A program made the position numbers and the translations under genes. From positions 61,420-125,419 of the forward strand of contig JAJDJB010000001.1 of assembly GCA_030266985.1 (NCBI GenBank): a DNA stretch of 64,000 nucleotides. Reading direction: 5' to 3'. Origin of the DNA: Synergistaceae bacterium OttesenSCG-928-D05 (GTDB lineage: Bacteria; Synergistota; Synergistia; Synergistales; Synergistaceae). Positions 17,675 through 25,954 of this stretch are shown here, in pieces (the first letter of the stretch is position 1; each line of letters begins with the position of its first letter). The notes beneath the pieces were generated by a model that saw only the letters and a program-made list of their open reading frames with translations, was not told where the DNA came from and searched no databases.

Positions 17675-17763
17675 GTGGTCCGCCTCCTTAAAGAAACATT
17701 TCGCAGACGCCGTGCGGCGACTGCCTGCACACGAAAGGTACTTACAAAAATCCACACCGTACT

Positions 17764-17792
17764 ATTATTCATCAGGATTTGAAAAATTGCAA
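17764..17792 (-). promoter_or_regulatory. Promoter of the methylmalonyl-CoA operon
   Basis: On the minus strand TTGCAA (17792-17787), a 17-nt spacer and AATAAT (17769-17764), about 90 nt before the mcmA start. Confidence 0.5.
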
Positions 17793-17795
17793 CAT

Positions 17796-17816
17796 TTGTC
17801 TGCTCATTTCAGACAA
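17796..17816. promoter_or_regulatory. Dyad TTGTCTG-N7-CAGACAA upstream of mcmA -35
   Basis: A perfect 7-bp inverted repeat with a 7-bp centre lies 3 bp upstream of the -35 hexamer of the mcmA promoter, the place of an activator site. No regulator can be assigned. Confidence 0.5.
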
Positions 17817-18189
17817 GTTTCACCACGGAGTTTTATAACCATTGCTGACCAAAAAAGGAGCGACAATTGTGCGTATCGCAAAAACAGGGTTTGAATTTAA
17901 ACACTTCGGGCGATTCGAATAAGAATTTTTCGCGCACTGGTAAAAACGCCTAAAGTTTGCCTAATTGTTCGCAAAATTCCCACTTTTTACCGCCCTGGCT
18001 CCCTGCTCCAGAAAATCCCCGCCGCAAGTACGCCATTTTGATGTATCATAAATCCCATAGTTCGATAAAATATATAGGGAAGCGCCGAACGGATCGTTTG
18101 GGCGGAAACGGCAAAGCCCGTACGCGCCAATATATCTTCACGCAAAAAATCCGAAAGCTTCCTATTTATTAAGAAAGCGGGTGCATGCA

Positions 18190-19422
18190 ATGCAAAAAGC
18201 AATAGCGGTGACCGACTCCATCTACTGGATCGGCGGCAACGACCGCGAAACAGACTTGTTCGAGGGACTTTGGGCGCTGCCGCGCGGCGTGGCGTACAAC
18301 GCATACCTCATCTGCGACGATAAAGTGGCGCTGGTAGACAGCATAAAGAGCTCGAACTTCTCCGACTACACCGACAGACTCTACTCCGTGATCGGCGACG
18401 AAAAAATCATCGACTACCTCATCGTCGACCACATGGAACCGGACCACTCCGGCTCCATCCGCATGCTCAGACAGATCTACCCCAACCTGAAAATCGTCGG
18501 CAACAAAAAAACGCTCGAAATGATCGAAGCCTTCTACGGCATCACCGAAGGCACCATCGAAGTCAAAGAAGGCGACGTGCTCGACCTGGGACACCACAAG
18601 CTCACCTTCGCCATGATCCCCATGGTGCACTGGCCCGAGAGCATGGTCACATACGACATGACAGACAAAGTACTCTTCTCCACCGACGCGTTCGGCGGAT
18701 TCTCCGCGCTCGAAGGCGGCATCTTCGACGACGAACTCGACATGAACCATTTTGAGAACGAAACCCTGCGCTACTTCGCCAACATCGTAGGCCGCTACGC
18801 CGCACCAACGCAAAAAGCGATCCAGAAAGTCCGCAGCCTCGACCTCAAAATCATCTGCCCCGCGCACGGCCCCATCCACCGCGCGAACCCGTGCCATATC
18901 GTAGACCTCTACGACAAATGGAGCAGCCACGTCACCGACGAAGGCGTCGTCGTTGTTTACGGCTCCATGTACGGCAACACGAAACTCATGTCCGACGCCA
19001 TCGCGCGCTCCATCGCGGAACAGGGCATCCAGGACGTCATCATCCACGACGTCTCGCGCTCCAACCTCTCCTTCATCGTGCGCGACGTCTGGAAATACAC
19101 GGGACTCGTACTCTGCAGCTGCACCTACAACATGGAGCTGTACCCGCCCATGGCGACACTCTGCCGCACACTCAAAAATAAAATGATGAAAAGCCGCGTG
19201 CTCGGACTCTCCGGCTCCTACAGCTGGAGCAAAGGTGCGCTCGCGGAACTTCAGGTCTTCGCGCAACAGTCCGGCGACTGGAACCTCGTCGGCCCCGCGG
19301 TGGAAGTCAAATCGGCCCCCACCGAAGAAGACATCCTGCAGTGCCGCGAACTCGGCAAAAACGTAGCGCTCGCGGTCAAAGAAAAAACAAAAGAGCGGCA
19401 GAAAAACCAGCAGACCGCATAA
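18190..19422 (+). CDS. fprA: Flavo-diiron protein (A-type flavoprotein)
   Basis: Reduces O2 to water and/or NO to N2O, protecting an anaerobe. The N-terminal metallo-beta-lactamase-like domain carries the diiron ligands: His81, Glu83, Asp85 (HMEPDH), His147, Asp166 and His226. A flavodoxin domain starts near residue 253 with the FMN loop YGSMYGNT. The length, 410 aa, is normal. I start at ATG 18190; an in-frame GTG at 18181 is possible, and neither has a strong ribosome-binding site. Codons end in C unusually often, as in the next gene, suggesting high expression. Confidence 0.93.
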   Translation: MQKAIAVTDSIYWIGGNDRETDLFEGLWALPRGVAYNAYLICDDKVALVDSIKSSNFSDYTDRLYSVIGDEKIIDYLIVDHMEPDHSGSIRMLRQIYPNLKIVGNKKTLEMIEAFYGITEGTIEVKEGDVLDLGHHKLTFAMIPMVHWPESMVTYDMTDKVLFSTDAFGGFSALEGGIFDDELDMNHFENETLRYFANIVGRYAAPTQKAIQKVRSLDLKIICPAHGPIHRANPCHIVDLYDKWSSHVTDEGVVVVYGSMYGNTKLMSDAIARSIAEQGIQDVIIHDVSRSNLSFIVRDVWKYTGLVLCSCTYNMELYPPMATLCRTLKNKMMKSRVLGLSGSYSWSKGALAELQVFAQQSGDWNLVGPAVEVKSAPTEEDILQCRELGKNVALAVKEKTKERQKNQQTA

Positions 19423-19441
19423 ACAAAACACGACATCTTCT

Positions 19442-19513
19442 AAAAGAGTCCGCACCGTTTCCCGGTAGGCTCTTTCTTCCGCACAAGGGCCCGCCACTTC
19501 CCCGGCGGGCTCT
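19442..19513 (+). terminator. Two tandem hairpins after fprA
   Basis: A first hairpin with AAAGAG/CTCTTT base (19442-19478) is followed by a GC-rich one, GCCCGCC (19489-19495) with GGCGGGC (19504-19510), then TCTATTATAG. Both lie between fprA and the alcohol dehydrogenase gene, which therefore probably has its own promoter. Confidence 0.6.
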
Positions 19514-19514
19514 A

Positions 19515-19543
19515 TTATAGTATCCGGCGATTCGGAGTATAAT
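19515..19543 (+). promoter_or_regulatory. Possible promoter of the iron alcohol dehydrogenase gene
   Basis: A perfect TATAAT (19538-19543) lies 17 nt after a weak -35 TTATAG (19515-19520), about 45 nt before the start codon. Confidence 0.45.
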
Positions 19544-19589
19544 TGAAACGGAACACAGCAAAACAAAACACTGGGAGGAACGCAAAGCG

Positions 19590-20708
19590 ATGACAAAAGT
19601 ACCTGCCGAAATAAAAGAATTCACGCAGCTCAAACCGTGGTGGCGCACCGAAGTGCCCACAGAGATCGTTCTATCTGAGAACGGCGTCGGCGACCTGCTC
19701 GCAAAAATCGAAAAAGAAAACAGAAAACCCTTTTTCATCATAGACAACGTACTCGAAGACCAGAAACCCTTCGAAAAAATATTTGCGCAGAAGCAGAAAT
19801 TCCTCTTCAACGCAAGCGAATCCGAGCCCCGGACGAGCGACGTAGACCAACTCGTTGCGCTCATCAAAACGCTTCCTGAGCAGCCCGACGTCATCGTCGG
19901 GGTCGGCGGCGGCGCAACCATGGACCTCGCGAAAGCGACCGGCATCTGCCTCGGAAACCCGTTGCCCGCGGCGAGCTACCAGGGCTACAGCCTCGACATG
20001 AACAAAGGGAAAGACATCTGGGTACTGCCTGCCCTCAGCGGCACCGGCGCAGAAATCACACCTATCGCGGTCCTGCGCGGCCCCGAGAAAAAACTCGGCA
20101 TCAACGACCCGCACACCGAACCGAACGTTGCCGTCATCGACCCGCAGCTCTCATCCGGCGCGAAAAAATTCAACCGCTTCTTCACCATGATGGACTGCTA
20201 CTTTCACCACTTTGAAATCACCAAAAGCAAAACCAGCAAACCCGACGCCATCAAAGACGCGGAAGACGGCCTGCGCATGTCCCGCGAAGTGCTTGGCAAC
20301 GACCTCGCCGAATACAAACTCGACCGCGCGATCGAATCCGCAATGGCATCCGTCCTCGGCGGCAGCAGCACCATCGGCGGACGCGTCGGCGCAAGCCACG
20401 CCATCTCCTACGGCCTCAGCAACTCCGGCCCCAAACTTCCCCATAGCGTCGCCGTCACCATCGCCATGCTCGCAATGGAAGACCTCTACCCCGAAGGATA
20501 CGCGGACACCGTCAAATTCCTCGAAATCAACGGCATGCCGCGCCCGACCGCCAAAGAATACGGCATCGGCCCCGACCAGATCGAAAAAATGACAAAAACG
20601 GCGCTCGGCATGGAAAAATTGTGGCACAGCTACTTCGGCGACGACTGGAAAGAAAAAACGACGAAGCCGTTTATCGAGGAGATTTACAAAAAAATCGTGA
20701 GCGCTTAA
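19590..20708 (+). CDS. Iron-containing alcohol dehydrogenase, KdnB-like branch
   Basis: A 372-residue NAD(P)-dependent dehydrogenase of the group III Fe-ADH family. The nucleotide loop is GVGGGATMD (104-112). The four metal ligands are present: Asp202 and His206 (DCYFH), His270 (SHAISYG) and His285 (LPHSV). The SHAISYG context and the C-terminal half resemble KdnB (8-oxidase of 3-deoxy-octulosonate) rather than butanol or lactaldehyde dehydrogenases. The partner KdnA is not in the window, so the substrate is open. A GGGAGG site precedes the ATG. Strong C-ending codon bias suggests abundant protein. Confidence 0.75.
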   Translation: MTKVPAEIKEFTQLKPWWRTEVPTEIVLSENGVGDLLAKIEKENRKPFFIIDNVLEDQKPFEKIFAQKQKFLFNASESEPRTSDVDQLVALIKTLPEQPDVIVGVGGGATMDLAKATGICLGNPLPAASYQGYSLDMNKGKDIWVLPALSGTGAEITPIAVLRGPEKKLGINDPHTEPNVAVIDPQLSSGAKKFNRFFTMMDCYFHHFEITKSKTSKPDAIKDAEDGLRMSREVLGNDLAEYKLDRAIESAMASVLGGSSTIGGRVGASHAISYGLSNSGPKLPHSVAVTIAMLAMEDLYPEGYADTVKFLEINGMPRPTAKEYGIGPDQIEKMTKTALGMEKLWHSYFGDDWKEKTTKPFIEEIYKKIVSA

Positions 20709-20800
20709 AAACGCGGCGCCCCTGGTGTGTGAATTTCTTCAAACATACAACCTTTGCGCTTCCCGATTCCGCGCAATCACCAAAAGCAAAACAAAAATGC

Positions 20801-20835
20801 GAAACCCGCCTGATCTTTCCGGCGGGTTTCTTCTG
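20801..20835. terminator. Bidirectional terminator between Fe-ADH and GLUG-protein genes
   Basis: GAAACCCGCC and GGCGGGTTTC form a perfect 10-bp stem with a 10-nt loop. T-rich sequence follows on both strands, between two convergent genes. Confidence 0.8.
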
Positions 20836-20885
20836 GCTTCTTTATTATCCATCACGAGCGCTTTTTTGAAAATGATGATCGTGTC

Positions 20886-22118
20886 TTACGAGGCTGCGCA
20901 GAAGCTCCACCCGATTGCGGCGCCGGCGCAGCAGCCGGCCTTGACGTCGCAGGCGTCGTCCGCCGTGCAGGCGGTCATGGTGCCGCCGTCGTCCAATCCG
21001 ATGACGCCGCCCGCGTAGCAGCCCGCGTCGATGTGCTCGACTTCGTACGCGGCGCTGTTTGCCACGTTTCCGTCGTTGCGGCCCACGATGCCGCCAGTCG
21101 CGATGCTGGCGGAGATTTTTCCGATTCCGCGCACTGCGCTGTGCGATATTTCCCCGCCCGCGTTGACGCCCGCAACGCCGCCCGCGGCGCTGTCCGCAAT
21201 GATGCTCCCGACTTCGTCCACGCTGTTGTTCGTTACGTTTCCGCCCGCGTCCCAGCCTACAACGCCGCCTGCATAGCCGTTTGCGAAGATCGCGCGAACC
21301 TCGCACACTGTATTGTTTTCGACCACGCCTCCGATGTTGTGACCGATTATGCCGCCGACGGAGGAATAGGGCGCGGTGGAGGAAATCGACGCGATTCCTT
21401 GCGCAGTGCTGGCCGCCACGCATCCGCGGTCATTCACGCCCGTAATGCCGCCCACATTGCCGCCCGCGGTGATTGCGGCAGTTTCGCTGGCCGTGCAGCG
21501 CGCAACGAGGCCGCCGTTTACGCCCGCGATACCGCCGGCGCTGCTGCCGCCTGTAATGTTTGCGGCTCCCTCAGCGGCGCTCTCTTTTATTTCTCCGATG
21601 TTCCATCCGACAAGACCGCCCGCGGAAAATTGCCCCGACAGCACGCCATCCCCTTCGACGCGGCAGTTTTCGAGGGTACCCGCACTGAAGCCGGCCACGC
21701 CGCCCGCGACGGAGTAGGAAAGGTCGGCGGCCAGAAGATTGACTTTCGGGCACAGGATTGTCAGATTACGTACCACTGCGCCTTCGGCCAAAACGCCGAA
21801 CAGGCCCGCCGCATTGCTGTAATTGCCATTGGGGTCAAGGAAGGGAACCGCTTCTCCGGAGGCCGTAACGAGGCCGGAGACCGTATGGCCGCCGCCGTCG
21901 AACGCACCGCCGTAACCGCGTATTCCGAAAGCGTCCGGACCGGAGCGCTCGCGCCGACCGATCGGCGTCCAGTTTTCCGCAAGTTCGGAAAGGTCGATGT
22001 TTGCGGTGAGAAGCGCGTCAAGCGCTGTTTCTCCCGCGTTTACCCTGTCGCGGAACTGCGCGAACTGCGCCGCGGAGGAAATTTCCACTTTGTTTGCCGC
22101 CATTGTTTTTTGTCTCAT
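20886..22118 (-). CDS. GLUG-repeat protein (predicted beta-solenoid), function unknown
   Basis: 410 aa. From about residue 137 to the end there are nine units of about 28 residues plus a partial tenth, each beginning (A/V/T)GG(I/V)xGxN, the GLUG pattern. Such repeats usually form a right-handed beta-helix in secreted adhesins, proteases or cell-surface proteins. Oddly, no signal peptide or membrane segment is visible: the N-terminus reads MRQKTMAANKVEISSAAQFA. Several repeats contain Cys. GGGGGG lies 8 nt before the ATG; an ATG five codons later is possible. It may belong with the FIST/kinase operon upstream, separated by a 446-bp region with palindromes. Confidence 0.7.
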   Translation of the reverse strand: MRQKTMAANKVEISSAAQFAQFRDRVNAGETALDALLTANIDLSELAENWTPIGRRERSGPDAFGIRGYGGAFDGGGHTVSGLVTASGEAVPFLDPNGNYSNAAGLFGVLAEGAVVRNLTILCPKVNLLAADLSYSVAGGVAGFSAGTLENCRVEGDGVLSGQFSAGGLVGWNIGEIKESAAEGAANITGGSSAGGIAGVNGGLVARCTASETAAITAGGNVGGITGVNDRGCVAASTAQGIASISSTAPYSSVGGIIGHNIGGVVENNTVCEVRAIFANGYAGGVVGWDAGGNVTNNSVDEVGSIIADSAAGGVAGVNAGGEISHSAVRGIGKISASIATGGIVGRNDGNVANSAAYEVEHIDAGCYAGGVIGLDDGGTMTACTADDACDVKAGCCAGAAIGWSFCAAS

Positions 22119-22231
22119 TTACTGTACCCCCCAGATAACGTAAAGCCTTTTGCGCGTGAAGCTTTTTTCGCGCTTTTTTTGCAAAAACACCTTCGCTCTT
22201 AAAATCCGCCGAAAATCGAACGCCTCTCATT

Positions 22232-22249
22232 GTTACAATTATTTGTAAC
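22232..22249. promoter_or_regulatory. Operator-like palindrome 1, GTTACAATTATTTGTAAC
   Basis: A perfect inverted repeat with 7-bp arms GTTACAA/TTGTAAC, about 115 bp upstream of the GLUG-protein start. A candidate regulator is the OmpR-type protein encoded nearby, but that is inference. Confidence 0.5.
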
Positions 22250-22393
22250 AATTTAGAAAAGGTTACAAAGTTCGACATGATCACTGCTTTCAGAACATTT
22301 CTGTCAATTCAGTACGCTGTGATGTTTACGATTACTCTCTAAAATAATCTGATCACATGCCGCCCGTTTTGTTGCTTTTGCCCCTTTCTTAAA

Positions 22394-22411
22394 GTTACAG
22401 TTTTTTGTAAC
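22394..22411. promoter_or_regulatory. Operator-like palindrome 2, GTTACAGTTTTTTGTAAC
   Basis: Same GTTACA-N6-TGTAAC layout as palindrome 1, 162 bp away. Confidence 0.5.
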
Positions 22412-22428
22412 AATTACCTTTTAAACGG

Positions 22429-22462
22429 CAGATGCGAACGGCATTTTGGCCGTTCGCATCTG
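22429..22462 (-). terminator. Perfect 14-bp hairpin downstream of the kinase operon
   Basis: CAGATGCGAACGGC and GCCGTTCGCATCTG with a 6-nt loop. It lies about 100 nt after the kinase stop. The following minus-strand sequence CCGTTTAAAA is only partly U-rich, so termination is probable rather than certain. Confidence 0.5.
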
Positions 22463-22564
22463 ATATTCGCGTGTCTGTATACTTTATATATCACATAGTG
22501 AGAGAGGGTTACAATGGGCCTTTAGGCTCATGTTTTCTCTATTAAACTGACAGCATGTAATAGT

Positions 22565-23833
22565 TCACAATTGGGCGCGTCTCTTGAATGTTAGTATGAC
22601 CGAGGTCCCCTTACCCGGCGCGCTTTTTGCGGAGACGCTTCCTTCAAACGCTTCCATGATGCTTTTTACAATGTAAAGGCCGAGGCCGCTGTCGCCCGCC
22701 ATCCCGCCGCGGGCGCCGGACGCTTTGTAAAAGCGTTCGAAGATGTGCGGTAAATCCGCGGGCGCGACGCCGGAGCCAGTATCGCGAATGATGACGGTCG
22801 CGTTTGCGCCGTCCTCCGCGGCTGTGATGGATATTCCGCCTTTTGCCGTGTATCGTACGGCGTTGTAGATGACGTTGTCGAAGACGGACCAGATTTTCTG
22901 TTCGTCGAGCCAGAGAGACATATCTTTTCCGTAGGCCGTGTTGAGGTACAGGGCTTTGTCCTCCAGGTAGTCTTCGTATCTGTCCTGCACTTTCAGCATG
23001 AGTTCGGAGACGGAGAGCCAGTCCGGGTTGTAGATGCTGCGTCCGGTTTCGATGCGGCTGACTTCGAGCAGGTTTTGCGTGATTCGCTGGAGGTCGAGGT
23101 TTTTTCGCCACGCGGCGCCCACTTTGCCGATAAGTTCTTCGCCGCCGCCGTATGCGCGCACCAGGTTGGAAAGCTCTTCGAGGTTCACGCTCATAACCGT
23201 GAGCGGCGTTTTGAGGTCGTGGGAGATGTTCGCGATCAGTTCTTTCATCGCGGCGTTGATGGTTTCCAGTTCTTCTTTCGCGCGGATGACGTCCGTGATG
23301 TCGATCAGCAAAAGAATCGCGCCGTCCGGTTCGCCGCGTTCAAACATTTTGGTGATGTGGATTTCGTAATGGCGCGGACGGCCGTTTTTTCCGATGTCAA
23401 GGACTTCCCCCATGATGACGGTATCGTTCGTTTCGCACAGCCCTTCGAGCGCGGTTCGCATTTTTGCGGCGGTATCGGGCGCGAAAGCGCTGAATACGTC
23501 AAAGACGGTGAGGTTCTTTATGAGTCCGAAGTCCGCGATTCCGGCGCTGCGCAGGAATACGTCCGTGCAGTTGACAAAGCGGTATTGGCGGTCCAGCGTC
23601 AGGATGATGTCGGGGCTGTTTTCCAGAAGCCTGCCCATGAATTTTTCCTGTTTTGTTTTTTCGGCGGTCACGACTTCGATCAGTCTGTCTTTCGTTAGGT
23701 TGTAAAGAGAGGATCGCTCCATGGCCATTTTCATCTGCGTGTTTTCGAGGCGCAGCATACGGTTTTCTTTTTCCAGAGCGGCAAGGTGCGATTCCAGGGA
23801 TCCTGCCCCTCCCGCGTTTTTTTCTTCGATCAC
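22565..23833 (-). CDS. Soluble PAS-domain sensor histidine kinase
   Basis: 422 aa. Domains in order: a coiled coil (about 12-65), a PAS domain (about 66-185), HisKA with ISHDLKTP and phosphoacceptor His205, and a HATPase domain with an N-box (NVIYNAVRYT), DTGSGVAP and DSGLGLYIV. There is no transmembrane segment, so it senses an internal signal. The start is GTG 23833, which overlaps the FIST gene stop (GTGA); an ATG 24 codons upstream reads inside the FIST gene. Operon order is response regulator, FIST, kinase. The FIST protein is the likely sensory partner. Confidence 0.88.
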   Translation of the reverse strand: MIEEKNAGGAGSLESHLAALEKENRMLRLENTQMKMAMERSSLYNLTKDRLIEVVTAEKTKQEKFMGRLLENSPDIILTLDRQYRFVNCTDVFLRSAGIADFGLIKNLTVFDVFSAFAPDTAAKMRTALEGLCETNDTVIMGEVLDIGKNGRPRHYEIHITKMFERGEPDGAILLLIDITDVIRAKEELETINAAMKELIANISHDLKTPLTVMSVNLEELSNLVRAYGGGEELIGKVGAAWRKNLDLQRITQNLLEVSRIETGRSIYNPDWLSVSELMLKVQDRYEDYLEDKALYLNTAYGKDMSLWLDEQKIWSVFDNVIYNAVRYTAKGGISITAAEDGANATVIIRDTGSGVAPADLPHIFERFYKASGARGGMAGDSGLGLYIVKSIMEAFEGSVSAKSAPGKGTSVILTFKRRAQL

Positions 23834-24996
23834 AGCAGGCAGCCGATCAGAGAGTAATTGTGGAAGCGGTTCACGGTTTTCCCCGCGTCGTCGTACATTG
23901 GGCAAAGTTCGCCGCCGGAGTATATGAACGAGTAGGGTGCCGTTCCGCCGGGCATGGCGGCGTTAACCGCTTCCATTTCGGCGGAACGGTCGGCAAGCAC
24001 GATGTTGCGGCTAAAGCAGGAAAAGAGGATCACGCCGCCGTATTCGCCCTCCGCCAGTGCGAGCGCTTCGCTCGCAAGGTGCGCCGCCGTGGAGACCACG
24101 TCGCTGTGGCCGAGGGAAGCGATGGAGAAGGTCGCGCCGACGGGGATATCTCCGCCGCACCGCACGAAACCTTCGGGCGTTATGTCGTAGAAGGAGCAGG
24201 CTTTCGGCTTTTCTCCGTCCTGATAGTCGAGGAGCACGGGGAGCGAGAGCTGCGCGCCGTTGAACGCGCCGTCTTCCGCGAGTCCCAGTTTTTCCATGTA
24301 GTCGTACGCAGGCGCGTTGTTGACGGAGGTCAGGATGTTGTCGCGCGCGCCGGTCACGACGTCGTGCTGGCTGATGGTTGCGCGCCCTTCCGGCAGCGAT
24401 TCCGCGAAGAATAGTGGCTTCGCCGCGGATGAGAGCAGGAGGAGCGGCAATCTGTCGCCATATGCCGCGCCGTTCAGGATGGTCATGGGCGTGCGGAATG
24501 TCGTGGTGAAGTCGAGCGCGATTGTACCGAAGACGGGCACGCCGCCAGACGCGGCGTCAAGCGCCTGCAGCACGGTGTCGCCGCGAATATCCTGCACATA
24601 GGGCTGGAACGCGAACAGCATGGACGGCGTGCCGTCCAATTTCGCGGCGGCGTTCCGATATGCCGCGGCGATGCACGCAGCCGGGTCGCCCGCGAGCGGT
24701 TCGGTGATCGCGGTGAAAAACGCTGCGGCGGCACTCGACAATACGGTTACGGTGAGCATGATGTGCCCAGCAGCGCCGCGTACTGCTGCGCCCTGCGTGG
24801 TGCAGCCGATCGTCTCGAACGGCAGCGCGGCGCAGACGGCCTCAAGCACGCCGTTTTCTATAAATTCGAGGTTGCAGAAAACGAGTCCGACAGAATGTGC
24901 CGGCAGAGCGCCCCGGGCGAGCTGCCCGAGGATATCCCGTTTCGCAGCTTCCGCATCGTAAACTTCCATTGTATATGCGGTCGTCATTTTTATCAT
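23830..24996 (-). CDS. FIST-domain sensory protein
   Basis: 388 aa with the N-terminal FIST domain followed by FIST_C (from about residue 230). FIST proteins are thought to bind small ligands such as amino acids and often sit next to signalling genes. Features seen include GCTTQGAAVRG in the N-terminal part and a C-terminal VILFSCFSRN stretch typical of FIST_C. No signal peptide or membrane helix is visible, so it is cytoplasmic. It lies between the response regulator (23-nt gap) and the kinase (4-nt overlap). A CGGAGGG site precedes the ATG. Confidence 0.82.
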   Translation of the reverse strand: MIKMTTAYTMEVYDAEAAKRDILGQLARGALPAHSVGLVFCNLEFIENGVLEAVCAALPFETIGCTTQGAAVRGAAGHIMLTVTVLSSAAAAFFTAITEPLAGDPAACIAAAYRNAAAKLDGTPSMLFAFQPYVQDIRGDTVLQALDAASGGVPVFGTIALDFTTTFRTPMTILNGAAYGDRLPLLLLSSAAKPLFFAESLPEGRATISQHDVVTGARDNILTSVNNAPAYDYMEKLGLAEDGAFNGAQLSLPVLLDYQDGEKPKACSFYDITPEGFVRCGGDIPVGATFSIASLGHSDVVSTAAHLASEALALAEGEYGGVILFSCFSRNIVLADRSAEMEAVNAAMPGGTAPYSFIYSGGELCPMYDDAGKTVNRFHNYSLIGCLL

Positions 24997-25019
24997 GTTT
25001 TGCCCTCCGGCTTCGCTTT

Positions 25020-25715
25020 TTATCGTTTCGCGCCGGCCGCGGCAGGCGGCGTCAGACGATATCCGTTGCCGTACGCACTCTCGATGCGCCCGATTTTGTC
25101 TTCGGCAAACGCGATTTTTTTGCGCAGCCGCGTGATATAGACCGTTACGGTGTGCGGCGCGGCGTCTTTTGTCTTCCAGATTTTCTCGAGGATCGCCTCC
25201 AGCGGAAAGAGGACGCCGGGGTTGTCGTAGAAGAGCAGAAACAGTTCGAACTCTTTTCTGGAGAGAACCATGCTCTGGTGCTCGGTGTGAATCAGCCTCT
25301 GGCTGCGCATCACGTAAAAATCGGCGTTCGCGCCATTCGCGCCCTCACTTGTTCTTACGCTGCGCCGGATGAGCGCCTGGATGCGGGCGGAGAGTTCGCG
25401 CAGGCTGTATGGTTTTGTCATATAGTCGTCGCCGCCGAGCATGAGACCGCGCGTTTTTTCATCGATGTCGTCCAGGCAGGAGAGAAAAAGGATCGGCGCG
25501 TCTGTCACCGTGCGGGCTGCTTTGCATATGGCATAGCCGTCCAGGTCCGGGAGCAGAATGTCCAGGACGATGCAGTCGAAGCTCCGGGAAGATATGAGCG
25601 ACGCCGCTTTGAGGCCGGAATCCGCGACCGTCACAGCAAAGCCGTTCTTGGACAGGTACGAGGCGTTCGCTTCGAGTATTTCTTCGTTGTCGTCGATCAA
25701 AAGAATCTCCGGCAT
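25020..25715 (-). CDS. OmpR/PhoB-family response regulator
   Basis: 231 aa. The receiver domain has the acidic pair Asp8-Asp9, phosphoacceptor Asp52 (VLDILLPD) and Lys101 (MTKPYS). A winged-helix DNA-binding domain covers about 130-225, ending in NGYRL. The start is ATG 25715, with ACGGAGGG upstream; an earlier ATG at 25739 lacks a site. First gene of the regulator-FIST-kinase operon. The two GTTACA palindromes downstream of this operon are possible targets. Confidence 0.9.
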   Translation of the reverse strand: MPEILLIDDNEEILEANASYLSKNGFAVTVADSGLKAASLISSRSFDCIVLDILLPDLDGYAICKAARTVTDAPILFLSCLDDIDEKTRGLMLGGDDYMTKPYSLRELSARIQALIRRSVRTSEGANGANADFYVMRSQRLIHTEHQSMVLSRKEFELFLLFYDNPGVLFPLEAILEKIWKTKDAAPHTVTVYITRLRKKIAFAEDKIGRIESAYGNGYRLTPPAAAGAKR

Positions 25716-25754
25716 TATCCACCCTCCGTAAAAAACCACGCGTCTTCTGTAAAA

Positions 25755-25763
25755 ATTTTAGCA
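25755..25763 (-). promoter_or_regulatory. Extended -10 promoter of the response-regulator operon
   Basis: TGC-TAAAAT on the minus strand (25763-25755), about 40 nt before the start codon. The -35 region is weak. Confidence 0.45.
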
Positions 25764-25954
25764 CAAAACAGGGCAGGCAAAGAAAACATATCCGCACGTA
25801 TCCGCCGTAAGACAAATAGGACCAGCGGACCATTTACGTTTAGCACTTTCGATTATTCCGCCTGACAAACGGCTTCCCCAATCCACTCTTGCTTAAATAG
25901 AGACTTATCATCACATATTTTATGAATTTTAAAGTTCGAAAAGAGGAAGATTAT

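Larger units (their letters stand above)
17675..18189. other. Divergent intergenic region between mcmA and fprA
   Basis: About 515 bp containing the mcmA promoter and the dyad TTGTCTG-N7-CAGACAA (17796-17816). The rest is A+T-richer than the genes. Candidate -10 hexamers such as TAAAAT and TATATA near 18066-18078 may serve fprA, but no good -35 partner is seen. No convincing small gene was found. Confidence 0.4.
22119..22564. other. Intergenic region with repeated GTTACA/TGTAAC motifs
   Basis: A 446-bp A+T-rich region between the histidine kinase and the GLUG-protein gene. It holds two 18-bp palindromes of the form GTTACA-N6-TGTAAC, two extra GTTACAA half-sites (22262-22268 and 22508-22514) and a long perfect hairpin (22429-22462). 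No gene is evident. Confidence 0.55.

Noticed and set aside
18169..19596. A 475-codon open frame on the minus strand
   Set aside because: It is an exact shadow of fprA caused by its C-ending codons. The protein is Val/Asp/His-rich nonsense.
21033..22202. A 389-codon plus-strand frame opposite the GLUG-repeat gene
   Set aside because: The repeats of the GLUG protein explain its regularity. No start signal or family match.
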